The notes under the pieces are model-generated. The model saw only the letters and a list, made by a program, of their open reading frames with translations, did not search any database and was not told where the DNA came from. The translations under genes and the position numbers were made by a program. A stretch of DNA of 48,462 bases from Paenarthrobacter sp. Z7-10 (GTDB lineage: Bacteria; Actinomycetota; Actinomycetes; Actinomycetales; Micrococcaceae). Each line of letters opens with the position of its first letter. Within the stretch, counting starts at the first letter, position 1. Shown one piece after another: positions 8,472 through 17,320 of this stretch. The stretch is taken from NCBI RefSeq assembly GCF_026932795.1, contig NZ_JADPVH010000031.1, positions 1 through 48,462 of the forward strand, read 5' to 3'.

Positions 8472-10333
8472 GGTGCTCCTTGCGCGCAGGGGACCGCTGT
8501 TGGTGTCCCCGAGCTTGACGGGGACGGCGACGTGGATGGGCTCGGCCGCGGCGCTGCAGTGGAACTAGATTTGGGGGTGCTGGAGGACTTGGATGCGCCG
8601 GCGGTTGGCCTGCTGGCGCCTGCCGTTGCCGTTCCGGCACCCCCAGTGGTGGTAGCGCCTGCCGTGGCCGTTGCCGTACCGCTGGCCGGAACGCGGGATG
8701 ACGGCGACGCCGAGGAGGCAACCGAGGGTGAGGCAGGGGGGCAGGACGGCGCCCCCGTGCCGAGCTGAAGGTCGATAATGATCTGGCGCGCATCATCCAA
8801 GCCGGCAGCGGGCACGGTCTGTTGCAGCCGCTGCCTCGAGTAATCCGGCAGCGAGGCGACAGTAATCCCGGTTTCGCTGTACAGGTGTGAGAGCTGCACC
8901 GGTCCCAGCGACTGCGAAACGCCGATGTAAATGGCTACGTGGCCGTTGGCGTCACCGAGATAGTAGCGGGTCTGGGTCCAGGCATAACCGAGCCAAGCTG
9001 CCAGCACCAGGATTACCACGGCGACTCCCGCGGCAATTGAGATGAGCGTTCGCCGGGTCCGGGGCGGTTCATCGTCGGTCGGCTCATCGGCTTCGGCGGT
9101 TCCGGCCGGTGCCGTCTTGTGGGTCAGCACGGTGGCCGCACGCCGGGCAGCGGCGCGTCCGGCGACGGCGGGGATCGTGCCTTCGACGGCCGCGGACAAA
9201 GCGGCCCCAACCAGTTCGTGCGGCCGTGCCGCCAATTCCTCCCGGACGACGTCGGCAGAGATGTGGGTGCCGAGCTCATTTGGCTGGCCACCATCGGCGG
9301 CAGAGGCGGGATTGGAGGCGGGCGTGGAAGTGGTGGGCTGCCCGGTACCGGCATGGGCCGCTGCCGCCGGCGGCGGCTCGCTGGATGCGTCCGCAGCTGC
9401 GGTGACATCGTCTCCGGTGGGATCGGGGGCGGACAGCGCGCCAAAGCCCGCATTCTTGGCCGCAGCCCGCTCGCCGGCTGCTTTGGCGCCGCCGCTACGC
9501 TGCTGCCGTCCGCGGACAGCCGCGGCGGGAGCGTCGTCGTCCTGATTTGTGGTCCGCGGCGCGTCTATCGTCCTCAGCGAAGCGGTGGCAAGCTCGTCCG
9601 CCGTCGGTTCCGCCACTTCGAAAAGCACCACCGTGACATTGTCCGGAGACCCGGCCGCCAGCGTCAGCTCTATCAGTTTGTCCGCGCAGGCGCCCAGATC
9701 CGGGGTATGACGCACCACGTCCTCCACCACCTGGGCAGGGACGAAGTTCAACCCGTCGGAGCAGAGCAGCCAGCGCTCTCCCACCGCCGCGTCGAAAGTG
9801 CTCAGGTCCAGTTCCGGGGAGGCGTCGACATCGCCCAACACGCGCATTAGTACATTTTTATGTGGATGTGTCTCCGCGTCCTCAGGCCGTAGCCGGCCTT
9901 CATCGATAAGCCGCTGCACGTAGGTGTGGTCCACACTGACTTGCTCGAAAACGCCGTCCTTGAGCCGGTATGCCCGGGAATCGCCAATGTGCGCGAATTC
10001 CAGTTTCTCTCCAGACAGCAGCAGCGCAGTGACGGTGGTGCCCATCCCGGCCAGCGTGGGTTGGACACGGACAAGTTCGGACAGCAGGGAGTTGGCCGTC
10101 TGGATTTCGTCGGCCAGATACGTCGCGGCATTACCGGTGTAACCATCCCGGTCCAAGTGGATCAGATCCAGCACCGTGGACGCGCTCGCGACGTCACCTC
10201 CGGCGTGGCCGCCCATGCCGTCGGCAACCACGGCCAGATACTGACCCGCATACGCGGAGTCGTCATTCTTGCCCCTGATCAGTCCCACGTCCGAGCGCGC
10301 CGCATAGCGCAGGACCATTGGACGCCCAGCCAT
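8468..10333 (-). CDS. pstP: PP2C-type Ser/Thr phosphatase PstP
   Basis: Membrane phosphatase of 621 aa that removes phosphate from the PASTA kinases and their substrates. The PP2C domain fills about residues 6-245, with the metal-binding VADGMGGHAGG (Asp38), GMGTTVTALLL, HIGDSRAYR, LLCSDGL and GSPDNVTVV. A long Ala/Pro/Thr-rich linker runs to about residue 425. A transmembrane helix (IAAGVAVVILVLAAWLGYAW) follows, then an extracytoplasmic domain and a low-complexity Ser/Thr/Ala/Pro tail. The linker and tail make it longer than mycobacterial PstP (about 510 aa). It begins two bases after the fhaB stop, and its own stop overlaps rodA. Confidence 0.95.
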   Translation of the reverse strand: MAGRPMVLRYAARSDVGLIRGKNDDSAYAGQYLAVVADGMGGHAGGDVASASTVLDLIHLDRDGYTGNAATYLADEIQTANSLLSELVRVQPTLAGMGTTVTALLLSGEKLEFAHIGDSRAYRLKDGVFEQVSVDHTYVQRLIDEGRLRPEDAETHPHKNVLMRVLGDVDASPELDLSTFDAAVGERWLLCSDGLNFVPAQVVEDVVRHTPDLGACADKLIELTLAAGSPDNVTVVLFEVAEPTADELATASLRTIDAPRTTNQDDDAPAAAVRGRQQRSGGAKAAGERAAAKNAGFGALSAPDPTGDDVTAAADASSEPPPAAAAHAGTGQPTTSTPASNPASAADGGQPNELGTHISADVVREELAARPHELVGAALSAAVEGTIPAVAGRAAARRAATVLTHKTAPAGTAEADEPTDDEPPRTRRTLISIAAGVAVVILVLAAWLGYAWTQTRYYLGDANGHVAIYIGVSQSLGPVQLSHLYSETGITVASLPDYSRQRLQQTVPAAGLDDARQIIIDLQLGTGAPSCPPASPSVASSASPSSRVPASGTATATAGATTTGGAGTATAGASRPTAGASKSSSTPKSSSTAAPRPSPSTSPSPSSSGTPTAVPCAQGAP

Positions 10334-10335
10334 GC

Positions 10336-10815
10336 TTACGGCCTCAATTCAATGACCGTCTTACCGATCCGAACTGGGGCGCCGAGTTCGACGGGCAGGG
10401 CCCGGGTCAGTTGTGCGTCGCCCAGATACGTGCCATTGGTGGAGCCGAGGTCCTCAATGAACCACCGGCTGCCCTGGGGAAAAAGACGTGCATGGCGGCC
10501 GGAGGCATAGTCGTCCTCCAACACCAAGGTGGCCTCTTGCGCGCGGCCGAGCAGGATGGGCGTTCCCGTCAGTTCCAGCATGGTGCCGGCCAAGGGTCCC
10601 TCTGTCACCACCAGGTGATGAGCCTGCTGCCGGGCGGGTGGCGGCTCCTCCACCAGTTCCGGATGCTTGCGTGCCTGCCGGGCGGTGGGGCCACCCACCT
10701 TTGTTTTGCGGCCAATGACCAAGTCCCGGCGCATGGCGCTGACGATGCTGAAGATCAGGATCCACAGCAGCAGCAGGAAACCGAAGCGCAGGACGGTTAC
10801 GGTCAGTTCGCTCAT
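10336..10815 (-). CDS. fhaB: FHA-domain protein FhaB (FipA)
   Basis: Phosphothreonine-reading adaptor of 159 aa. A single N-terminal transmembrane helix (FGFLLLLWILIFSIVSAM) anchors it. A basic linker follows, and an FHA domain fills about residues 80-155, with ILLGRA, SGRHARLF and the LGSTNGTYLG turn. In mycobacteria the equivalent protein binds phosphorylated FtsZ/FtsQ partners and supports division; the role here is inferred from that and from position. The start overlaps the fhaA stop by four bases and pstP starts two bases after its stop. Confidence 0.92.
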   Translation of the reverse strand: MSELTVTVLRFGFLLLLWILIFSIVSAMRRDLVIGRKTKVGGPTARQARKHPELVEEPPPARQQAHHLVVTEGPLAGTMLELTGTPILLGRAQEATLVLEDDYASGRHARLFPQGSRWFIEDLGSTNGTYLGDAQLTRALPVELGAPVRIGKTVIELRP

Positions 10816-11630
10816 CCGCGGCCGCCCTTCGGGGGCAGCAGGCGGAAAATGATCTTGGTCCGGCCCATCGAAATATTGGCTCCATCAGCGAGCTCAGCCG
10901 TGCCGTCAACCTTGCGGCCGTTGACGTAGCTGCCGTTGGTTGACCCCAAATCAACGGCGGTGCAGCGTCCATTCATCGAGCGGATCTCCAAATGCCGCCG
11001 TGAGACACCCGTGTCATCGATCAGGATGTCCGCCTCGGAGGAGCGGCCGAGCACGATCGACTCCGCATTGAGGGAATATCGCTGACCATCAATGTCCAGC
11101 ACGGGCTGCAGCCGACCCGGCGCACGGGCGGGGGCGGTGGGAACGTTGGCAGGGTATGCGGGCTGCGGACGGTCGACGGCGGGCTGTCCTGGATTTGAGT
11201 ACGCCGCCGCGGCGGGGGGCTGGCCCAAGTCGTGCTTCTCGCTGTCGCCGTCGGGGTCGGCACGTTCAGTTCTGGAATCGATCTCGAAGGTCCCCGGCTT
11301 CAGATCGGCATCTTCGGTGAAGGAAACCCGTACCGGACCCTGCAGTATATAGCCTTGACTGCGCGCATGCTTGATCACCACATCGCACAATTCCTCGGCC
11401 AAGGCGGTGCCCCAACTGCGGACCCGCGCGAAATCCGGCTCGCTGAGCCTGGCGTCAAAGACGTTGGGCGTCAGAGTTCGTCCGGCCGCCAGCGTCATGG
11501 CCTTGTCGTCGAGCTCCCGCCGCAGCCGGCTGGCTATCTCAACCGGCTGTACCTGCGCCTTGGATCCACGGGAGAAGGCACCGCGCACGGCTTTTTCGAT
11601 GCCCCGCTCGACGTTGTCCAGCAATCCCAT
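10812..11630 (-). CDS. fhaA: DUF3662 and FHA-domain protein FhaA
   Basis: Cytoplasmic protein of 272 aa that recruits phosphorylated targets of PknB to the wall-synthesis machinery (known for mycobacterial FhaA). The DUF3662 domain covers about residues 1-120 (starts MGLLDNVERGIEKAVRGAF). A Pro/Ala-rich linker follows, then the FHA domain at about 180-270 with VLGRSSEAD, VSRRHLEI and LGSTNGSYVNG. I chose ATG 11630 because AAGGAGAAGG lies directly upstream and the protein then begins as homologues do. The same frame stays open to 12167, but that extension has no family resemblance and reaches toward the tRNA. It is the first gene of the operon. Confidence 0.94.
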   Translation of the reverse strand: MGLLDNVERGIEKAVRGAFSRGSKAQVQPVEIASRLRRELDDKAMTLAAGRTLTPNVFDARLSEPDFARVRSWGTALAEELCDVVIKHARSQGYILQGPVRVSFTEDADLKPGTFEIDSRTERADPDGDSEKHDLGQPPAAAAYSNPGQPAVDRPQPAYPANVPTAPARAPGRLQPVLDIDGQRYSLNAESIVLGRSSEADILIDDTGVSRRHLEIRSMNGRCTAVDLGSTNGSYVNGRKVDGTAELADGANISMGRTKIIFRLLPPKGGRG

Positions 11631-12201
11631 GCCGCCTTCTCCTTTCCTTGTCCTGCGTTCATCTGTATTCCAGTCCAGGATCACCCCCGGCAGGCAGCCC
11701 ATCGAGGTCAACGACTGCAGCCGGGCGCGCTCGCAGCGGCGTCCGGCAGCCGCACTTCCTGCGATACTACTGGCCTTGATACTACGTGGCGATTCTGGGG
11801 ATCGCCCGGTCATCAAGCTTAGGCCACACGGATTATGCCCCCAATGATGGTCTAAGAGGGAGGTGCAAGCCCGCGGAGGCCGCCCAAAGAAGGCCGCACA
11901 AAGAGAGGTGTAAGAGGTCCCGCAGCGTCCCGCGCCGGGGTGGTGCTTGAGTGCTGACCTGGTCTTGGTCCAAGGGTGGTGCGTGCTTACTGGTTCCGGT
12001 CTTGCCCGGGGGTGGAGCCTGGCATGGCACTGCCCGCGACCGTGCCAGCCGGCGCTTACTGCCGTCCGGACACCGGCTTCGCCAAACCCACGACGGCACC
12101 CAGTGCAACCGTTTAGGTAATTCCCGCAGCGGTCCGTTATGCTTAAGCTCGCTGTTGTTTGGGCCATGATCCACGGATCTCCGGCAGGATACTTCAGACG
12201 C
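11631..12201. other. 570-base leader between fhaA and tRNA-Leu, no gene recognised
   Basis: No protein-coding gene is supported here. It should contain the promoter of the fhaA-pknB operon (minus strand) and that of tRNA-Leu (plus strand), but I could not fix either with confidence. The minus-strand frame starting at 12285 is the antisense of the tRNA and is spurious. The length is large for this otherwise compact cluster, so a small RNA or a long 5' leader for the kinase operon is possible. Confidence 0.4.
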
Positions 12202-12284
12202 GCGCGAGTGGCGGAACGGCAGACGCGCTGGCTTCAGGTGCCAGTGTCCGAAAGGGCGTGGGGGTTCAAATCCCCCCTCGCGCA
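12202..12284 (+). tRNA. tRNA-Leu (anticodon CAG)
   Basis: An 83-base cloverleaf can be drawn by hand. The acceptor stem is GCGCGAG with CTCGCGC (12277-12283) and discriminator A at 12284. The anticodon stem CTGGC/GCCAG encloses loop TTCAGGT, giving anticodon CAG. A long class II variable arm (TGTCCGAAAGGGCGTG) and a T arm GGGGG-TTCAAAT-CCCCC follow. The long variable arm and the anticodon agree on leucine. CCA is not encoded; the genome has CGC after the discriminator. A palindromic terminator lies 30 bases downstream. Confidence 0.97.
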
Positions 12285-12313
12285 CGCAATGCCCTGCAGA
12301 TTGTGGGCAACAG

Positions 12314-12345
12314 AAACACCCCGATCCATGGATCGGGGTGTTTTT
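12314..12345 (+). terminator. Strong intrinsic terminator after tRNA-Leu
   Basis: A perfect 30-base palindrome (12314-12343) has arms AAACACCCCGATCCA and its complement and is followed by a T run (12341-12345). The core CACCCCGATCC/GGATCGGGGTG is very stable. As a perfect palindrome with A and T tracts on both sides, it could end transcription from either strand. Confidence 0.9.
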
Positions 12346-12471
12346 CTTTGCCCAAACGCCCTGCAGGCGGTCGCTGGCCGGTTGCGATTCATCAGTACCC
12401 TTTCGATCGACTACCTTCTGTGAAATGCTGCTGATGTTACGAATGCAGGTTCACTAGCAGGGAGACCAACG

Positions 12472-12687
12472 TTGATTGAAAAGTTGAGCGAAATGGGCAT
12501 CAAAAGTGAGTACGCCTTACTGGGTGGATTCGCGTCGATTGGCCTGTCCTTGACGTCCTGGCTGATCAGCCGGGGCAACAGGAAGCACTCCAAGGCGCAG
12601 TCGGACCGCTGGGGCATCTTCGTGGGGCACTGGGCGCCGACGTTCTTCGCCATCGGCTTAGCCTTGCGGCTGGAGGAAAAGAAGTAG
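12472..12687 (+). CDS. Small membrane protein of unknown function
   Basis: Protein of 71 aa starting at TTG 12472, with AGGGAGA about 8 bases upstream. One amphipathic or membrane stretch (YALLGGFASIGLSLTSWLIS, about residues 19-38) and a second hydrophobic segment near the C-terminus (VGHWAPTFFAIGLAL) flank a basic loop RGNRKHSKAQSDRW. The end LRLEEKK is charged. I have an impression of similar short proteins in other Arthrobacter but know no function. The good ribosome site, a sensible membrane topology and an isolated position between a terminator and the OYE operator support it as real. Confidence 0.7.
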   Translation: MIEKLSEMGIKSEYALLGGFASIGLSLTSWLISRGNRKHSKAQSDRWGIFVGHWAPTFFAIGLALRLEEKK

Positions 12688-12769
12688 TCCGGGAGGCAAA
12701 AGACCGGCTGCCGCAGGTGCGCTGAACTGCAGTGGCCCGCGTCTCGTCCGGAATAGGACGGTCGTGGGT

Positions 12770-12791
12770 TCGGTTACGCCGAAGTAACCGA
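12770..12791. promoter_or_regulatory. Candidate operator upstream of the OYE reductase
   Basis: A perfect inverted repeat has 8-base arms TCGGTTAC (12770-12777) and GTAACCGA (12784-12791) around a 6-base spacer. It ends 30 bases before the GTG start of the reductase. The size and symmetry are typical of TetR- or MarR-family operators, which often control OYE-type reductases. No regulator gene is adjacent, so its protein is unknown. Confidence 0.55.
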
Positions 12792-12821
12792 TGACCGGAT
12801 TTGAGACCGAAAGAGGCACCC

Positions 12822-13895
12822 GTGAACCTATTCTCCCCGTTGATCCTTGGTGAGTTGGAACTGCCCAACCGTGTGGTGATGGCGCCGCTGACCAGGGTTC
12901 GTTCCGGTCAGGACGGGGTGCCTGGTCCCCTGGTTGCGGAGCATTACCGGCAGCGCGCCTCATTGGGTCTGATCGTCAGTGAGGGCACCTACCCCAGCCC
13001 GGCGGGTCAGGGTTTCTCCGGCCAGCCTGGGCTTGTCACCGAGGAGCAGTTGGCCGGATGGGAACGGGTCACTTCGGCTGTTCATGAGGCCGGCGGCCGG
13101 ATCGTTGCTCAAGTGATGCATGCCGGGCGGGTCACACACTCCGATACCAATGGCGGTCACGCCGTGGTGGGCCCGAGCGGCATTGCCATTGACGGGGAAA
13201 CGCGCACGAATACTGGCAAGAAGCCGTTCCCGGTTCCACATGAGCTGACGGCCGAGGAGCTGCCCGCGGTGGTGCAGGAATTTGTCCAGGCCTCGCGGAA
13301 TGCGGTTAACGCCGGGTTCGACGGCGTGGAGCTGCACGCTGCAAACGGCTACCTGCTGCATGAATTTCTTTCACCGGCGTCGAATCAGCGCCAGGACGGC
13401 CATGGCGGATCCCCCGCCAATCGCGCCCGTTTCGTGGTCGAGGTGGTGCAGGCTGTGGCGTCCGAGATTGGTGCCGGCCGGGTGGGAATCCGCATTTCGC
13501 CTGAGCACAATATCCAGGACGCGCTGGAAATAAACGCCGACGACGTCCGGGCCACCTATGGCGTGCTGATGGACACGATCGCGCCCCTGCAGCTGGCCTA
13601 CCTGAGCATCCTGCACCACAACCCTGCTGGAGAACTGGTGCAGGATCTGCGGGAACGTTTCGCTGGCCCACTGCTGATCAACAGTGGATTCGGGCTGGTC
13701 ACGAGCCGCGAGGAAGCGGTGGCCCTGCTTACCGACGGCCACGCCGATGCCGTCGTCGTCGGCCGTCCTGCCATTGCCAACCCGGATCTGGTCCGCCGCT
13801 GGCAGGAGGATCTGCCGTTGAACACGCCGGATCCGCTGACCTTCTATGGAGCAGGCGCCAAGGGTTACACCGACTATCCGGCACTGGCGCTGTAG
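12822..13895 (+). CDS. Old yellow enzyme family alkene reductase (NemA-like)
   Basis: FMN-dependent NAD(P)H oxidoreductase of 357 aa that reduces activated C=C bonds or nitro groups of electrophiles. The TIM-barrel family signs are clear: FSPLILGELELPNRVVMAPL at the start, AQVMHAGRVTH, the substrate anion pair His172 and Asn175 in LHAANGYL, SPASNQRQDGHGGS..NR, and the C-terminal FMN phosphate site DAVVVGRPAIANPDL. I chose GTG 12822 because it gives the usual N-terminus; the frame opens at 12801. The common DxYGGS segment reads DGHGGS here. A palindromic operator sits just upstream, pointing to inducible expression as a single gene. Likely role is detoxification of reactive electrophiles. Confidence 0.93.
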   Translation: MNLFSPLILGELELPNRVVMAPLTRVRSGQDGVPGPLVAEHYRQRASLGLIVSEGTYPSPAGQGFSGQPGLVTEEQLAGWERVTSAVHEAGGRIVAQVMHAGRVTHSDTNGGHAVVGPSGIAIDGETRTNTGKKPFPVPHELTAEELPAVVQEFVQASRNAVNAGFDGVELHAANGYLLHEFLSPASNQRQDGHGGSPANRARFVVEVVQAVASEIGAGRVGIRISPEHNIQDALEINADDVRATYGVLMDTIAPLQLAYLSILHHNPAGELVQDLRERFAGPLLINSGFGLVTSREEAVALLTDGHADAVVVGRPAIANPDLVRRWQEDLPLNTPDPLTFYGAGAKGYTDYPALAL

Positions 13896-13910
13896 GAAAA
13901 CCGCTGGCAG

Positions 13911-14831
13911 TCAGGCCAACAGCCAGGCGGCCACGATGAGTACGGGAACGGCCAGCACGGAGGTCACAAGTGCGGTGTCGCGGGCCACAGCGACACCGCG
14001 CTGGTAACGGCTGGCAAAGAGAAAAACGTTCTGCGCCGTCGGCAGGGCGGCCATCACGACCACCGCCAGGACATGCGGAGGTTCGAGGTGGAACAGGAAC
14101 CGGCCCAGCAGGTAGGCGATGGCGGGCATGAAGACGGACTTCAATACCGTGGCGACGATGACGTCGATGCGCCCCTCGCGGACCTGCAGCGGCCGACTGC
14201 CGAACAGGGACATCCCGAAGGCCATCAGCACCAGCGGAACGGCCGCCCCTCCCAGCATTTCCAGCGGGGCCCAAACCTGCGTGGGCAGCTCGATCCCGCT
14301 CAGGGAGGCCAGCACACCCAATATGGATGCGATGATCATCGGGTTTCGGACCGGTTGGGTCAGGATGATCCGAAGCGACGGCTTCCGCCCTGACGCTATG
14401 TCAAGAATGGTGAGGTAGAGCGGGGCAAGAAGCAGCAGCTGAACCAACAACACCGGCGCCACGGGGGCGGCACTTCCCAGCGCATAAACAGCTATCGGAA
14501 TGCCGATATTATTCGCGTTAACGTAGGAACTGGCCATGGCACCCAGGGCGGTCTCAGCAGCGGGACGTTTGAACCAGATCCGGCTGCACAGGACGAACGT
14601 GCCGGCGGAGATCCCAGCCAGCAGCAGGGCAATTGGTGCATAGGCCGAGAGCGCGCCGCTGAGGTCCGCCTTGGCCAGTACGGTGAACAGCAAGGCCGGA
14701 TTAGTGATGAAGAAAGCGGTGCGGGTCAGCGCCGAAGCGGCATGGGGTCCTGCGATCTGGAACCGGCCGGCAATGTATCCGACCAGAATCACCGCTGAGA
14801 CCACGGCGAATCCGCTCAGTACGCCTGTCAC
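13911..14831 (-). CDS. AEC-family (auxin efflux carrier type) transporter
   Basis: Membrane carrier of 306 aa with about ten helices in two five-helix halves. Family signs include GYIAGRF after the first helix, a FFITNPALLFTVLAKADL stretch with the conserved Asn-Pro, NANNIGIPIAVYALG, and near the end LPTAQNVFLFASRYQRGV. Bacterial members export or exchange organic acids such as malate and malonate; the substrate here is unknown. It starts at GTG 14831 with AGAAGGA upstream. It is convergent with the OYE gene, only 15 bases apart. Confidence 0.9.
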   Translation of the reverse strand: MTGVLSGFAVVSAVILVGYIAGRFQIAGPHAASALTRTAFFITNPALLFTVLAKADLSGALSAYAPIALLLAGISAGTFVLCSRIWFKRPAAETALGAMASSYVNANNIGIPIAVYALGSAAPVAPVLLVQLLLLAPLYLTILDIASGRKPSLRIILTQPVRNPMIIASILGVLASLSGIELPTQVWAPLEMLGGAAVPLVLMAFGMSLFGSRPLQVREGRIDVIVATVLKSVFMPAIAYLLGRFLFHLEPPHVLAVVVMAALPTAQNVFLFASRYQRGVAVARDTALVTSVLAVPVLIVAAWLLA

Positions 14832-15261
14832 GTGGAGTCCTTCTGCCGGTCGTCGGAATGCACAGCGGATTATGGATGCACTTGAAGTTTATCGGCTCCC
14901 CACGCACGCGGCGCCCAGCATCCGGATCGTGGAAGCTTGCACTCCTGCCAGCCCCGGCCCCGCCGCCGCAGCCAGCAGTTTTGCCCGCTTCCAACCTCCA
15001 TTTTTGGGCCTGAAGGCCGGTCACGATTGGGCTGCAGGAGCCCACCACGGGTTAGACTTAGCTGGATGGCCACCCGCGGGCCGCTCGCGACCGCGGCCAA
15101 TTCGGCGCCGAATCCCGCCCTCCAGGCGGCCCGCCGCCTTCCTTCAGCAGGCCCGCCAGGCCGCGTGAAGCGCACAATAAGCAGAATCTATGACTATGGG
15201 CACCGTCCACACGGGCCATGGCTGACACTGATACGTAACCGATGATGAGAAGAGTTTATTT
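14832..15261. other. 430-base gap between AEC carrier and ABC importer
   Basis: I see no gene in this stretch. It separates the leftward AEC carrier from the rightward osmoprotectant importer, so both promoters should lie here. The part nearest the importer (15170-15261) is more AT-rich than its surroundings and is the likeliest promoter region, but no pair of hexamers is good enough to call. Confidence 0.4.
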
Positions 15262-15903
15262 GTGCTGGATTTCCTTTCGGGCCGGTTGAAACAGGTCCTT
15301 TTTTCCGGCTGGCAACACTTCAGCCTCGTCGTGCAGTGTCTGATCCTGGCCACAGTGCTGGCAGTGGTTCTGGCTGCGTTGGTTTACCGGAGCAAGACGC
15401 TGACATCGGTGGCAAACTCTGTCTCCGCGATCGGGCTGACCATTCCGTCCTTCGCGCTGATCGGCCTGCTGATCACACCCTTTGGATTCGGCGTGGTCCC
15501 GGCAGTGATCGTGGTGGCGTTTTTTGCCACCCTGCCCATCCTGCGCAACGCCGTCGTCGGCCTCGCCGGCATCAACCCGGCCATCACCGAAGCCGCCAGG
15601 GGCATCGGCATGAGCAGGCTGCGCACGCTGCTCCAAATCGAACTGCCCATGGCCTGGCCGGTGATTCTGGTTGGCGTGCGCGTCTCGGCGCAGATGGTGA
15701 TGGGCGTGGCCGCCGTGGCCGCTTATGCCTTGGGGCCCGGGCTCGGTGGCTTCATTTTCTCCGGCCTGTCCCGGCTGGGTGGCGCGAATTCGCTTGAGTC
15801 CGTCGTGACGGGCGTCGTTGGCGTCATTGTTCTTGCCCTGATTCTTGATCTTCTCCTGGTCGGCTTGGGCCGACTCACAACCCCGCGAGGTATCCGTGTC
15901 TGA
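15262..15903 (+). CDS. Osmoprotectant-type ABC transporter permease (first)
   Basis: Inner-membrane permease of 213 aa of the Opu/Pro glycine betaine-choline-carnitine family. About five or six helices are visible. The ABC coupling loop reads NPAITEAARGIGMSRLRTLLQIELPMAWPVIL (EAA motif with Gly). GTG 15262 is preceded by GAGAAGAG. The next gene starts inside its stop region (GTG 15896 overlapping the TGA at 15901), indicating coupled translation in a permease-ATPase-permease-binding protein operon. Confidence 0.92.
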   Translation: MLDFLSGRLKQVLFSGWQHFSLVVQCLILATVLAVVLAALVYRSKTLTSVANSVSAIGLTIPSFALIGLLITPFGFGVVPAVIVVAFFATLPILRNAVVGLAGINPAITEAARGIGMSRLRTLLQIELPMAWPVILVGVRVSAQMVMGVAAVAAYALGPGLGGFIFSGLSRLGGANSLESVVTGVVGVIVLALILDLLLVGLGRLTTPRGIRV

Positions 15904-17320
15904 AACCGCCAAAGCGTTCCCTGCTGATTCCACCCCCGGTCCGGCCTCCGGCTCCCCGGGGAACTCCTCCCGCGCCGCTGCCCGCAGAGGCGGGCCGGAC
16001 TCCGCCCGGAAGGACGGCGTCACGGGCGCCAGCATCCTTCTGGACCATGTAACCAAACGCTACCCCGGCCAGGACAAGCCCGCGGTGGACGGCCTGACGA
16101 TGGAAATTCCGGCCGGCAAGCTGGTAATGTTCGTTGGCCCGTCCGGCTGCGGCAAGACCACCACGCTGAAAATGATCAACCGGCTGATCGAGCCCAGCGA
16201 GGGCAAAATCATCCTCAACGGCAACGATGTCACGTCCATGGACGGCGACAAGCTCCGCCGCCAGATGGGCTACGTTATCCAGGCGGGCGGTCTCTTCCCG
16301 CACATGAGCGTCGCGGCGAACATCGCCATTGTGCCCAAGATGCTCGGCTGGGACAAGGCACGCATCGCGGCCCGCACGGACGAACTGCTGGAATTGGTTT
16401 CCCTCGATCCGGCCATGTACCGTGACCGTTTTCCCAAAGAACTCTCCGGCGGCCAGCAGCAGCGGGTCGGTGTGGCCAGGGCACTGGCGGCGGATCCGCC
16501 CGTGTTGCTGATGGACGAACCGTTCGGCGCGGTTGACCCGATCACCCGGCTGCGGCTGCAGGACGAACTGATCAACATCCAGGCCGAGCTGCAGAAGACC
16601 ATCGTCTGCGTCACGCACGACTTCGACGAGGCCGTGAAGCTGGGCGACTGGATTGCCATCTTTGACGAGGGCGCCCAATTGGTGCAGTACGACACCCCGG
16701 AGCGCATCCTCGGTGACCCGGCGAACGATTTTGTGGAAAACTTCATCGGCTCCGGTGCCGGGCTCAAACAGCTCACCCTCACCCGCGTCAGCGAGGTTCG
16801 GCTGGCCGAGGCCGTCGTTGCCTCCCCGGGCGAGGCCGCCAGCGAGGTGCTCTCGCGGGTTACCGCCGCCGGTCATGGCCACGCCGTGGTTCTCGATGCA
16901 CGCAAGCGCCCGATCCAGTGGCTTTCGCGCCGCCAGCTCGGCCGCTTGGAGACCATCGACTCCCGCACGGATCCGAAATTGCCGCTGGTGGGCAGCCGCG
17001 CCACGCTGAACGACGCGCTGGACACCATGCTCGTCTCCAGCGCCGGCGCGGCCTTGGTGACCGGGCGACGGGACGTGTTTGAGGGCGTCATCGACGTGGA
17101 GACGGTGATGGATGCCATCACTAAGGCGCACGCCGCCGCCGCGCTTGACTCGGACGAGGCCCCGGTGGGTCTGAACACCGGCTCGATTTCCTCCGCCGCG
17201 GTGCTTGCCGGGGAGGCGCGGACCGACGACGGCGGGACAGGCAGCACTCACTCGGCGGACGAGTACCGCGATTCCGACGAGGACCGCGATTCCGACCAAA
17301 CGGGACGGAGCGGCGCATGA
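15896..17320 (+). CDS. Osmoprotectant-type ABC transporter ATPase with CBS domains
   Basis: ATP-binding subunit of 474 aa. After a 45-residue Pro/Ser/Ala-rich leader comes the ABC domain with Walker A GPSGCGKTTTLK, Q-loop VIQAGGLFPHM, signature [15 protein letters not shown], Walker B VLLMDEPFGAVD and the H-loop CVTHDFDEA. A pair of CBS domains follows (about residues 300-425), the ionic-strength or nucleotide sensor found in OpuA-like ATPases. The C-tail is acidic and repetitive (Asp/Ser/Thr/Arg). GTG 15896 was chosen because the protein then begins after GAGG and overlaps the upstream gene; the open frame from 15845 reads through that gene. The next start overlaps its stop (ATGA). Confidence 0.93.
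   Translation: MSETAKAFPADSTPGPASGSPGNSSRAAARRGGPDSARKDGVTGASILLDHVTKRYPGQDKPAVDGLTMEIPAGKLVMFVGPSGCGKTTTLKMINRLIEPSEGKIILNGNDVTSMDGDKLRRQMGYVIQAGGLFPHMSVAANIAIVPKMLGWDKARIAARTDELLELVSLDPAMYRDRFPKELSGGQQQRVGVARALAADPPVLLMDEPFGAVDPITRLRLQDELINIQAELQKTIVCVTHDFDEAVKLGDWIAIFDEGAQLVQYDTPERILGDPANDFVENFIGSGAGLKQLTLTRVSEVRLAEAVVASPGEAASEVLSRVTAAGHGHAVVLDARKRPIQWLSRRQLGRLETIDSRTDPKLPLVGSRATLNDALDTMLVSSAGAALVTGRRDVFEGVIDVETVMDAITKAHAAAALDSDEAPVGLNTGSISSAAVLAGEARTDDGGTGSTHSADEYRDSDEDRDSDQTGRSGA

Noticed and set aside
11833-12285. Minus-strand open frame of 150 codons starting MREGGFEPPRPFGHWH
   Set aside because: The start is the antisense translation of tRNA-Leu, a well-known false protein. The rest has no family features.
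12202-12345. tRNA-Leu as an integration site with an adjacent island
   Set aside because: I found no integrase gene and no repeat of the tRNA 3' end downstream; the following genes look like ordinary chromosome.
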